Below, piece after piece: positions 7,739-15,722 of a DNA stretch of 33,787 nucleotides (its first letter is position 1; each line of letters opens with the position of its first letter). The notes under the pieces are model-generated. The model had not been told where the DNA came from and searched no databases. It saw nothing but the letters and a program-made list of their open reading frames with translations. The translations under genes were made by a program, and so were the position numbers. The stretch spans positions 1 to 33,787 of the forward strand of contig JAZMZK010000024.1 in NCBI GenBank assembly GCA_045585955.1, written 5' to 3'. This DNA comes from SIG78 sp045585955. GTDB lineage: Bacteria > Verrucomicrobiota > Lentisphaeria > Victivallales > Victivallaceae.

Positions 7739-8305
7739 TCAGACGGTCAACAGTTCTTTTTCTTTATCGGCAACGACTTTGTCGATGTCGGCAATGTGCT
7801 TATCAGTAGCTTTCTGAATGTCATCCAGCAGCTTCTTGAGTTCGTCTTCGGTCAAATCGCCGTCTTTCTGATACTTTTTGGCAGCTTCGTTGCCGTCACG
7901 GCGGGCGTTACGCACAGCGACTTTGGCTTCTTCGCTGCGGGCCTTGACCTGTTTGACCAGAGTTTTACGGCGGTCTTCGGAAAGTTCAGGTATAGGCAGA
8001 CGGATCAACCGGCCGTCGCTGTTGGGCATGATCCCCAGATTGGAAGCCTTGATCGCCTTTTCGATGGCCTGCACGGCGGAGGCATCCCAGGGCTGAATGG
8101 TCAGCAACCGCGGTTCGGGGGCGTTGATCTGCGCCATATCCCGCAAACGGGTCTGGGTGCCGTAATATTCGACCATCATATTTTCCACCAGCGAGGGCGA
8201 TGCTTTGCCGGTGCGGATGGCACCAAGGTCGTTACGCATGGAAGTTTCGGACTTTTCCATCTTTTCTTCAAGATCCATCAATACCATATCGGCTACTTCT
8301 GACAT
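7739..8305 (-). CDS. frr: Ribosome recycling factor
   Basis: The product has 188 residues, the standard length for RRF (about 185). The N-terminal helix contains LGAIRTGKASPSLVE, the central beta/alpha domain contains MAQINAPEPRLLTIQPWD, and the conserved LIRLPIPELSEDRRKTLVKQ segment and long C-terminal helices follow. With EF-G it splits the post-termination 70S ribosome into subunits in the cytoplasm. GGAGA precedes the ATG by 6 bp. It is first of a three-gene minus-strand group with the membrane glycosyltransferase and ftsB, and is divergent from yebC. It often follows pyrH/tsf in bacteria but does not here. Confidence 0.97.
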   Translation of the reverse strand: MSEVADMVLMDLEEKMEKSETSMRNDLGAIRTGKASPSLVENMMVEYYGTQTRLRDMAQINAPEPRLLTIQPWDASAVQAIEKAIKASNLGIMPNSDGRLIRLPIPELSEDRRKTLVKQVKARSEEAKVAVRNARRDGNEAAKKYQKDGDLTEDELKKLLDDIQKATDKHIADIDKVVADKEKELLTV

Positions 8306-8354
8306 GATTTTTCTCCATTTTTAGGGTTTAAAACACAAAAAATCGTTGTTACAA

Positions 8355-8378
8355 TGCAAAATGTAACCGCATTTTGCA
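8355..8378. repeat. Perfect 9-bp inverted repeat in the frr/yebC divergent region
   Basis: TGCAAAATG (8355-8363) and CATTTTGCA (8370-8378) flank a 6-bp spacer. A third half-site, AAATGCA, follows at once. The repeat lies upstream of the yebC promoter and of the frr start, so an operator role for either gene is possible but unproven. Confidence 0.5.
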
Positions 8379-8408
8379 CAAAATGCAAGTAAGTTGTGCC
8401 CTTTGGGC

Positions 8409-8437
8409 TTGAAAAATTTCACTTTTGGCGCTATTTT
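8409..8437 (+). promoter_or_regulatory. Putative promoter of yebC
   Basis: TTGAAA (8409-8414) and TATTTT (8432-8437) are separated by 17 bp, about 54 bp upstream of the yebC ATG. Spacing is ideal and both boxes are close to consensus. Confidence 0.55.
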
Positions 8438-8490
8438 ATATAGAAGCACTGTATTTTTAAAACCAAAACTACAAACAAAAGAGGTTTTTT

Positions 8491-9243
8491 ATGTCCGGAC
8501 ACAGTAAATGGGCAAACATCAAACACAAGAAAGATGCCGCCGATAAAGCCAGAGGCCGTATCTTCTCCCGACTCGGTAAAGAAATCATGGTAGCTGCCAA
8601 GATGGGCGGCGGCGACGTGGATACCAACCCCCGTCTGCGTTCCGGCATTGCCGCAGCCAAAGCTGCCAACATGCCGAATGCCAACATTGACCGCGCCATC
8701 AAAAAAGGTTTGGGCGAACTTGGTGATGTAACTTTTGAAGAAATCCAGTACGAAGGCTATGCCGCCGGTGGTGTGGCACTTTTGATCGACTGCCTGACCG
8801 ATAACCGCAACCGTTCCGCCAGCGAAGTGCGAACCACTCTCGACCGCAACAACGGCAACCTGGCAAGCAGCGGTTCAGTTGCATACATGTTCAAGCGTCA
8901 GAGCCACTTTGTCATCGAAGGCGAAAATGCCGACGAAGATAAACTTATGGATATCGTGCTGGATGCCGGTGCCGAAGATTTGATCGTGGAAGACGGCGTA
9001 GCCGAAATCTGGGGCGAACCCGCCGCATTTGAAGCCATTGCCAATGCTTTGGAAGCAGCCGGTATCACCGCCAGCGAAGCTGCTGTGACCCGCCGCCCGG
9101 ATAACACCGTAAGCATCACCGATGTTCACACCGCAGAACAGATCCTCAAACTTATCGACAAACTCGAAGATCTGGACGACGTGCAGGAAGTTACCGGCAA
9201 CTTTGAAATCGACGATTCCATCGCCGATCAGGTCAGTGTCTGA
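8491..9243 (+). CDS. yebC: YebC/PmpR family DNA-binding transcription/translation factor
   Basis: The product has 250 residues, normal for YebC/TACO1. The N-terminus shows the family hallmark MSGHSKWANIKHKK. The conserved stretch with NMPNANIDRAIKKG and the YEGYAAGG and ALLIDCLTDNRNR motifs follow, and the last two domains are acidic. Members are reported as transcriptional regulators and, for the YebC/TACO1 lineage, as factors that relieve ribosome stalling on proline-rich sequences. Which applies here cannot be told. AGAGG precedes the start, and a near-consensus promoter lies upstream. Enolase follows after 59 bp in the same direction. Confidence 0.95.
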   Translation: MSGHSKWANIKHKKDAADKARGRIFSRLGKEIMVAAKMGGGDVDTNPRLRSGIAAAKAANMPNANIDRAIKKGLGELGDVTFEEIQYEGYAAGGVALLIDCLTDNRNRSASEVRTTLDRNNGNLASSGSVAYMFKRQSHFVIEGENADEDKLMDIVLDAGAEDLIVEDGVAEIWGEPAAFEAIANALEAAGITASEAAVTRRPDNTVSITDVHTAEQILKLIDKLEDLDDVQEVTGNFEIDDSIADQVSV

Positions 9244-9302
9244 TAAACCTTATATTATATAATAAACCAAACACGTTCAACAAAAAAAAGGAGATAGGAA
9301 CG

Positions 9303-10589
9303 ATGTCTGCAATCTATGATATCCACGCCCGCGAAATCCTCGATTCCCGCGGCAACCCCACCCTCGAAGTCGAAGTAACTCTCGAAAGCGGCATCAAAGG
9401 CCGTGCAGCAGTCCCCTCCGGTGCCTCCACCGGTGAAAATGAAGCTCTTGAACTGCGTGACGGCGACAAAGGCCGTTACCTGGGCAAAGGCGTTATGACC
9501 GCCGTCAACAATGTCAACGAAAAGATCTTCCCCGAATTGGAAGGTATGGATGTAATGGATCAGGTCGCTATCGACCAGCTCATGATCGAACTCGACGGAA
9601 CCAAGACCAAGAGCAATCTGGGTGCTAACGCCATGCTGGGTGTTTCTCTGGCTTGCGCTCACGCTGCTGCCAACTATCTGGATCTGCCCCTGTACCGCTA
9701 TATTGGTGGCTGCAACGGCAAAGTTCTGCCGGTTCCGATGATGAACATCATCAACGGCGGTTCCCACTCCGACGCTCCCATCAGCTTCCAGGAATTCATG
9801 ATCCGTCCCGTGGGCGCCTGCTGCTTCCGCGAAGGTCTGCGTATGGGTGCTGAAGTTTTCCACGCCCTCAAGAAGATCATCAAGAACAAGGGTCTTTCCA
9901 CTGCTGTCGGTGATGAAGGCGGTTTTGCTCCGAACTTCGCCGGTGGTATCGAAGAAGCTCTTGCCAGCATCATCGACGCCATCAAGGCTGCCGGTTATGA
10001 ACCCGGCAAAGATGTCATGATCGGTTTGGACTGCGCCTCCAGCGAATTCTACGCCGATGGTGTCTATGATTACACCAAGTTCGAAGGTGCCAACGCTGCC
10101 AAGCGTAACGCCGCTGAACAGGTTGAATACCTCGCTGATCTGGTCAGCAAATACCCCATCGACAGCATCGAAGATGGTATGGCCGAATCCGACTGGGAAG
10201 GCTGGAAGCTTTTGACCGACAAGATCGGCGACAAGTGCCAGCTGGTTGGTGACGACCTGTTCGTGACCAATGTTGAATACCTCTCCAAGGGTATCAAGAT
10301 GGGTGCCGGCAACAGTATCCTCATCAAAGTCAACCAGATCGGTACCTTGACCGAAACTCTGGATGCCATCGAAATGGCTCACAAGGCCGGTTACACCGCC
10401 GTGGTCAGCCATCGTTCCGGCGAAACCGAAGATACCACCATTGCTGACATCGCCGTTGCCACCAACGCCGGTCAGATCAAGACTGGTTCTTTGAGCCGTA
10501 CCGACCGTATTGCCAAGTACAATCAGCTGCTCCGCATCGAAGAAGAACTCGGCAGCGTTGCCCGTTATGGCTACCCCAAGTGCAAATAA
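9303..10589 (+). CDS. eno: Enolase (phosphopyruvate hydratase)
   Basis: The product has 428 residues, full length for bacterial enolase. Visible signatures are the N-terminal AREILDSRGNPTLEVEV, PSGASTGENEALELRD, the catalytic-loop region GDEGGFAPNF, and SHRSGETEDTTIADIAVA near the C-terminus. It interconverts 2-phosphoglycerate and phosphoenolpyruvate in glycolysis, as a cytoplasmic Mg-dependent dimer or octamer, and is also an RNA degradosome partner in some bacteria. A strong AAGGAG site lies about 10 bp upstream. Codon use is strikingly uniform (C- and G-ending codons), as expected for a highly expressed gene. A strong intrinsic terminator follows directly. Confidence 0.99.
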   Translation: MSAIYDIHAREILDSRGNPTLEVEVTLESGIKGRAAVPSGASTGENEALELRDGDKGRYLGKGVMTAVNNVNEKIFPELEGMDVMDQVAIDQLMIELDGTKTKSNLGANAMLGVSLACAHAAANYLDLPLYRYIGGCNGKVLPVPMMNIINGGSHSDAPISFQEFMIRPVGACCFREGLRMGAEVFHALKKIIKNKGLSTAVGDEGGFAPNFAGGIEEALASIIDAIKAAGYEPGKDVMIGLDCASSEFYADGVYDYTKFEGANAAKRNAAEQVEYLADLVSKYPIDSIEDGMAESDWEGWKLLTDKIGDKCQLVGDDLFVTNVEYLSKGIKMGAGNSILIKVNQIGTLTETLDAIEMAHKAGYTAVVSHRSGETEDTTIADIAVATNAGQIKTGSLSRTDRIAKYNQLLRIEEELGSVARYGYPKCK

Positions 10590-10616
10590 TCAGCTGAAAA
10601 GCTATATTGCAATTAA

Positions 10617-10649
10617 AAATCCGCTGGATTCTCCGGCGGATTTTTTTTT
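10617..10649 (+). terminator. Intrinsic terminator of eno
   Basis: A GC-rich stem (ATCCGC-TGG with CC-GGCGGAT, one G-T pair) and a small loop run into nine T residues at 10641-10649. It lies 27 bp after the enolase stop codon. Confidence 0.92.
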
Positions 10650-10703
10650 ATCTATACAAAAACCTGCCGCATTTTTTATCTTTAAAAAAATAACAATAAC
10701 GCC

Positions 10704-10731
10704 TTGAAAAGAGTTCAAAATATTGTATATT
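10704..10731 (+). promoter_or_regulatory. Putative promoter of the glycosidase-esterase pair
   Basis: TTGAAA (10704-10709) and TATATT (10726-10731) are separated by 16 bp. The -35 box forms half of a small inverted repeat (TTGAA aagag TTCAA, 10704-10718) that could serve as an operator. It lies about 75 bp upstream of the ATG. Confidence 0.45.
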
Positions 10732-10808
10732 AACACCATATATACCCATATAGTGCAGCAAATTATCTAAAATAAATTTAAATAACGGTAAAACAAGGAG
10801 TTTCTGAC

Positions 10809-13800
10809 ATGAATAAGAAAAACTTTATTGCAGTGCTGCTGACAATCAGCACACTTGCATTGCAAGCTGCTGCTGTTTTTGAACTTAAAGAATCAGGCAA
10901 ATCATACACATTGAACTTCAACGGCAAACCGCTGATCGTTGGCGAAGGCTTTACCCCCGGTTTTGCTCCGGAAAAAACAGAACTGGAACAATACGGCAAA
11001 GACCTTATACTTTCCGCCTGGGGCAACAGCAAAAATATCAAATGGCGGCGGGAAGCCGCTGTTGTGGAAAACGGCAAAGAAGTTGAATTGACTTTTCAAG
11101 CGATGATCCCGGCTTTTAACGAAAAAGCTTACTCCGGCGAGATTCAACGGTATTTTGAAGTGCCGCAGGAAGTTTTGAATGATTGCAATTATGTAGCTTT
11201 GGTCGGCGGGCATAAACGCAATAAATATGTGAGAGGCAAGCTCAAAACCACCGGAAAAGACCGTTTGCTGGTAGGCGGATCGGTCCGCTGCATAGCTTTC
11301 AGCAAAAAAGATTTCAATTTGGTTGTTGACTTTGCTCCTTCCGGGGTGCAGGATCTTTACTCAAGCTATACAGTCGGCAGTTTGTCCGGCTTTGGCTCTT
11401 TGCGTAAAGTTGGCGATAAGATCCGCTTCTATATGGGTACTAAATCCAGCCGCAATGGCGGTATCCACACCGGCAAGATCGTGATTTATGAAGGTTCGGA
11501 AAAAGATTTTGAGCAGCGTCATGCCCGGGATAAATACGGCTATTGTTCGGAAATGGAAGCCGATAAACGCTTTGTTTTCGGTGCAAAAAAAGCCGGTAAG
11601 GGCAAAGTGCGGGCTCATTTGCTGGGTTATTCAGTCAAACGCACTTTCGGCTGGGTCGGTAACAGGGATGCCGCAATAGAAAATTATCGCCCGCAAGGCA
11701 CGCTTTATTCTGCGGTTGCCGGAAGCGGAAAAGCAGTTTTCCAAGCCGATCTTAAGCGGCAGGGGCTGTACTTTGTCAATATCAATCTGGGTACCGGCGA
11801 CAAAGCTCTCAAGGGTATGAACCTTAAACTAAACGGCAGAGAACTGGTCAAAGATCTTGCTGTTGCTCCAAAAACTGCCCAGAAAATACAAATCCCCATG
11901 TGGATAGAAAATAATAAAGCGGTATTTGAATTTTCCGGCAACTGGCGGGTTTCGGAAATAACCTTCCAGCTGCTGCTGGCAAGCAAAGAAGATTTGAGCA
12001 TACGCCGTCCGCTGTGGTTGAGTAAAAAAGATGGTTATCCGTCGCCATTTTACCACAACACGCATTATGCTGCGGAGCCGCCATATAATGTACATTTGTC
12101 CAACTTTCCGCTGCCGGAACCCGGCAAAGAAGCTGCGGGCAAAGCAAGGATGAATCCGTGGACAACTGCTTACGGCGATATGAGTAACTACAAAAACAAG
12201 ATTTTTTCAGCAATGATCGGCTCCTGGGGCACCGGCAATGCCGGGGTGTTCTGCGAGTTTGAGGCTCCCGGAGCGGTTGAACGCAATATCAAAGAGCTGT
12301 TGCAGAACAAAATCGATATTGTTATGTTCAACGGCATGCTGGCAAGACACACCTTTGCTGAAGTGCACAAGAAGCGTCTGCACGAGGTGATCGGCAATTA
12401 TGTAAAAACAGCCCGTAAAGAGAAGAAAGATTTTATCTTTATTGACCACATAGACTACTCCATGCTCTGGAACTCCGACTCCGGTTTCCGCCGTATGCTG
12501 GAGTGGAACGACCGGTTGCAGGAAACCATTGACGGCGGTCTGCCCGGCAGAGCCCGCTGCATGGTCAACCCCAAGGCAATCAACGAGTTCCAAAATACAA
12601 TAATGGAACATATCCGCAAAACCGGTATCGACGGACTTATGGTCGATGAATGTTTGTTTATGACTCCGGCATTCTGCGGCTGTTCTTACTGCCGTAAATA
12701 TTTTTACGAAGATACCGGCTGGCAGCTGCCGGCGGATGAACTTTCCAAAGATTTGAACAACCCCAGATCTCCGCTGTGGCGTACCTGGCAGGAGTGGCGC
12801 CGCCGCAAGATCGGCGAATTTTGGGTGAACTTGCGTAAAAAGGTTGCCGAATACCGCAAAGACTTTATCTTTATCGGGTACACCACCGAATACGGTTTGA
12901 CTTCGGATTGGGCCACCAACGATATGGGCAGCGATATATTCAACTATGCCCGTGCATGGGATATGATCGGCACCGAAATCATGCCCCGCAATGTATTTGC
13001 CTGCGCCAGAGCCATGAACAGCTCCCGCAGAGCATTTTCGGTATTCAACCGCACCGGCAACACTCCGGTTTTCGGGCTGGTCTATGCCAACGATTGGAAG
13101 ATCAAATATTTCGGTTGGGCAATGAACAACCTTAATGCTCAACAAACCTGGGAAACGCGATTTATCCCCTGTCCGGAAGGCGAAGTGAATTTCCGGACCT
13201 TTACGGTAGATAAAGGCAATATGGATCTGACCCGAGCCAAGTCCGCAGCCAGAGTGGCACTGCTTTTTTCGGAAACCAGCCGCAATATGGCAGGCACTTT
13301 CCCGGCAGCAGGCGGATACCGCCGGGAACTTTTCGGTACGGCGCAAATGCTGGAAAAACTGCATATTGATTACGATATGATCAGCGAAGTCGATCTGAAT
13401 AAAGAAAAGTTGTCAGGGTACGATGTGCTGATGCTGTGCAACAGCCCTTATTTGAGCGACAAATATATTGCAGTAATCATGGATTTTATGAAAAAAGGCG
13501 GTACGGTCAATGCTTCTTATATGACCGGGGTTTGCAATGAATTCGGGCAACTGCGTAAAAATGATCTTGCCGGTACGATTTTCGGGTGGAAAGCTTCCGC
13601 CAAAGGCCCCGCCGGTACCACGCTTGCCTCGTTTGCAAGTAATGGCAAAGACTTTGTCAAGCCTTTACGAATCATACCTTTCCGGAGAATCCCCAACACC
13701 CCGGCTGCTCCCGGTGAAGCGGTATTTATGACCAAAGCCAAACGCACACTTCCGGCAGTACTCTCTAAAAATGTCGGCAAGGGCAAATTTGTCTATTATC

Positions 13801-14252
13801 CGGCAACTTTCGGTGCCGGTAACTGTGCAAACTACCTTATGGTGGGGCAGAAACACTCTTTTGAACCGGATCTGAAACTGGAAGATTTCCAGAAAAAACT
13901 TTTGCTGGATCTGGTGGGGAAAAACCGCAGCTGGCTGCCGGTCAATGTACCGGAAGATGTCTTTACAGCGGCCTATACTCAGGATGGAAAAATGATCGTG
14001 CACTTTTTGAATGCCGTAAATTCCATGCCGGAAGTTGGTGAAACAGTTGGTTATTATGTAGATAAAACCGCATTCCCCAAATTGGATGATATGAGTATAA
14101 AAGTGCCGTTCAAAGTCCGCAAAGCATATGCCATGTCGCCGGAATTTGCAGGCAAAAAGGCTTTGCAAGTATCGACCACTGATTCAGGCAGCACGGTTTT
14201 AGTGCCCGCCGGAGCGTTCAAAGTATATACACTGGTCTATTTGGAGAAGTAA
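10809..14252 (+). CDS. Large secreted glycoside-hydrolase-like protein with GH42-type trimerisation (glutaminase-like) domain
   Basis: The product has 1147 residues. A signal peptide is clear: KK at 3-4, a hydrophobic core to about 20, and an AAA cleavage zone near 22. The first ~400 residues look beta-rich and may be carbohydrate-binding or accessory. A TIM-barrel-like region (about 450-800) contains GIDGLMVDECLFM and a C-x-C-x2-C group just after it; the acidic pair resembles catalytic-strand motifs of GH42-like enzymes. From about 809, the segment with VALLFSETSRNMAG, SGYDVLMLCNSPYLSD and FMKKGGTV resembles the beta-galactosidase trimerisation domain (Glyco_hydro_42M). The product is probably periplasmic or extracellular and acts on an unknown glycan. 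It is coupled to the esterase gene 3 bp downstream. Enzyme specificity is not assignable, and membership of an unclassified glycosidase family is likely. Confidence 0.7.
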   Translation: MNKKNFIAVLLTISTLALQAAAVFELKESGKSYTLNFNGKPLIVGEGFTPGFAPEKTELEQYGKDLILSAWGNSKNIKWRREAAVVENGKEVELTFQAMIPAFNEKAYSGEIQRYFEVPQEVLNDCNYVALVGGHKRNKYVRGKLKTTGKDRLLVGGSVRCIAFSKKDFNLVVDFAPSGVQDLYSSYTVGSLSGFGSLRKVGDKIRFYMGTKSSRNGGIHTGKIVIYEGSEKDFEQRHARDKYGYCSEMEADKRFVFGAKKAGKGKVRAHLLGYSVKRTFGWVGNRDAAIENYRPQGTLYSAVAGSGKAVFQADLKRQGLYFVNINLGTGDKALKGMNLKLNGRELVKDLAVAPKTAQKIQIPMWIENNKAVFEFSGNWRVSEITFQLLLASKEDLSIRRPLWLSKKDGYPSPFYHNTHYAAEPPYNVHLSNFPLPEPGKEAAGKARMNPWTTAYGDMSNYKNKIFSAMIGSWGTGNAGVFCEFEAPGAVERNIKELLQNKIDIVMFNGMLARHTFAEVHKKRLHEVIGNYVKTARKEKKDFIFIDHIDYSMLWNSDSGFRRMLEWNDRLQETIDGGLPGRARCMVNPKAINEFQNTIMEHIRKTGIDGLMVDECLFMTPAFCGCSYCRKYFYEDTGWQLPADELSKDLNNPRSPLWRTWQEWRRRKIGEFWVNLRKKVAEYRKDFIFIGYTTEYGLTSDWATNDMGSDIFNYARAWDMIGTEIMPRNVFACARAMNSSRRAFSVFNRTGNTPVFGLVYANDWKIKYFGWAMNNLNAQQTWETRFIPCPEGEVNFRTFTVDKGNMDLTRAKSAARVALLFSETSRNMAGTFPAAGGYRRELFGTAQMLEKLHIDYDMISEVDLNKEKLSGYDVLMLCNSPYLSDKYIAVIMDFMKKGGTVNASYMTGVCNEFGQLRKNDLAGTIFGWKASAKGPAGTTLASFASNGKDFVKPLRIIPFRRIPNTPAAPGEAVFMTKAKRTLPAVLSKNVGKGKFVYYPATFGAGNCANYLMVGQKHSFEPDLKLEDFQKKLLLDLVGKNRSWLPVNVPEDVFTAAYTQDGKMIVHFLNAVNSMPEVGETVGYYVDKTAFPKLDDMSIKVPFKVRKAYAMSPEFAGKKALQVSTTDSGSTVLVPAGAFKVYTLVYLEK

Positions 14253-14255
14253 GTT

Positions 14256-15569
14256 ATGCAGAATATTCAAGCCGGTGAAAATGCGCCCCGTACGCCGGAA
14301 AATCGGGAGGCGGTCATTGCGCTTTCCCGCATGATGGATCATTGGAGCAAAGAACTTTACCGGCGGCGGAACCACGACGAAAGCAAAGTACCACCGTGGA
14401 AATTTTTGCCGCTGCCGGATACTCTGGAAGCATGGAATAGTGAACGCCCCAAGCTGCTGAAACTCTTTGAAGAGCACATTTACGGAGCAGTTCCGCCGCC
14501 GCCGGATAAATTGGAAACCCGGCTGCTTGCCGAAAAACATGGAGCATTAAATGGGCTGGCGTACCGCCGGGAGATCCGCATTTACTGCCGGATGGATGAT
14601 GGCAGATGCCACGACTTTGATATGCTTTTGTATACGCCCGAAAATGCCGACGGCAAGATCCCGGTATTCGTGGGGCTGAACTTTGACGGCAATCAGGCAA
14701 ATACTCCCGATGAAGATGTGCGTCTGACCCGGGGAGCAAGTCATGTGGCAAAACATTGGTGGCGGAGTGCTGAAACTCCGGACAGTAAAAGATTTGTCAA
14801 AATAGACAGTTGGAACTTTGCAGAAGCCGTGAAACGCGGTTATGCCGTGGCGACTGCCAACTTTGGCGAAATATTCCCTGACAACCCCTTGGGGTTTGCC
14901 AAAAGTATTTACACATTGTTCAAAACCCCTGAAGAGCTTGCTGAATTACCCGAACCTCCGGCACCAGATCGCAATTACGGAGCGATTTCCGCCTGGGCGT
15001 GGGGCTTGAGCCGGATGCTGGATGTTTTGGAAAATATTCCCGGAGTCGATGCCGGAAAAGCCGCTGTGCTGGGGCACAGCCGATTGGGCAAAACAGCTTT
15101 ATGGGCAGGGGTGAACGATCAACGGTTCAAACTGGTGATTTCCAACAATTCCGGCTGCATGGGGGCATCCCCTTCCTGCCGGGAATTTGGGGAAAGACCG
15201 GGGCACCTGGCGTATTTGCAAAGGTTCTGGTTTGCCGATAAATTCATAGAGTATGCCTGCCGGGAGGATTCCCTGCCGGTGGATCAGCACCAGCTTTTGG
15301 CATTGATCGCTCCGAGGTGTGCTTATGTGGCAAGTTCAAACGAAGATTACGGAGCAGATCCGTACGGCGAATTTCTGGCGGCGAAAGAGGCGGCAAAAGT
15401 TTGGAAACTTTACGGGTTTACTGATACGCTGCCGGACGAATTTCCCAAGTTGGATAAATCTGTCGGCAACATGGTAAAATATCATTGCAAAACCGGCAGT
15501 CACTCCATAACTGCCGCCGATTGGCAGCACTATTACGAATGTGCCGATAAGCTGTTTAAACAGCAATAA
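14256..15569 (+). CDS. Alpha/beta-hydrolase of the glucuronoyl esterase (CE15-like) family
   Basis: The product has 437 residues. The nucleophile elbow is GHSRLGKTALW, with Ser near 274; bacterial CE15 esterases show GxSRxGK in the same place. A late His near 422 in SHSITAADWQHYY fits the catalytic histidine. Family segments with LYTPENADGKIPVFVGLNFDG, NRGY-like KRGYAVAT and LIAPRCAYVASSNEDYGADP are present. CE15 enzymes cleave ester links between glucuronic acid and lignin or other groups; the natural ester here is unknown. No signal peptide is visible, so the protein may be cytoplasmic or the start may be annotated short. The ribosome site GGAGA lies inside the end of the glycosidase gene, so translation is coupled. 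A nested stem-loop terminator follows. Confidence 0.78.
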   Translation: MQNIQAGENAPRTPENREAVIALSRMMDHWSKELYRRRNHDESKVPPWKFLPLPDTLEAWNSERPKLLKLFEEHIYGAVPPPPDKLETRLLAEKHGALNGLAYRREIRIYCRMDDGRCHDFDMLLYTPENADGKIPVFVGLNFDGNQANTPDEDVRLTRGASHVAKHWWRSAETPDSKRFVKIDSWNFAEAVKRGYAVATANFGEIFPDNPLGFAKSIYTLFKTPEELAELPEPPAPDRNYGAISAWAWGLSRMLDVLENIPGVDAGKAAVLGHSRLGKTALWAGVNDQRFKLVISNNSGCMGASPSCREFGERPGHLAYLQRFWFADKFIEYACREDSLPVDQHQLLALIAPRCAYVASSNEDYGADPYGEFLAAKEAAKVWKLYGFTDTLPDEFPKLDKSVGNMVKYHCKTGSHSITAADWQHYYECADKLFKQQ

Positions 15570-15640
15570 AACAGCCCGGCCAAGCCTTTTAGTGATAAAA
15601 GGGGCGTTTTTCTTAAAAAAAACGCTCCTTTTGCTGTTTT
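15568..15640 (+). terminator. Nested stem-loop terminator after the esterase gene
   Basis: The inner stem AAAAGG-GCGTTTTT with AAAAACGC-CCTTTT (15597-15632) sits inside an outer 8-bp stem AAAACAGC (15568-15575) with GCTGTTTT (15633-15640). Both end in T-runs, so the structure could stop transcription from either side. It separates the carbohydrate genes from the pilus operon. Confidence 0.75.
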
Positions 15641-15645
15641 AAGAT

Positions 15646-15674
15646 TTGCAAAAAATCCAAATGAATAGTATTTT
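15646..15674 (+). promoter_or_regulatory. Putative promoter of the pilus operon
   Basis: TTGCAA (15646-15651) and TATTTT (15669-15674) are separated by 17 bp. Transcription would start near 15681. This excludes an in-frame GTG at 15678 as start and supports the TTG at 15723. Confidence 0.5.
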
Positions 15675-15722
15675 TCTGTGATTGATGATTTTTTGATTTT
15701 TATTAGAGCAAGGAGTGTTGCT

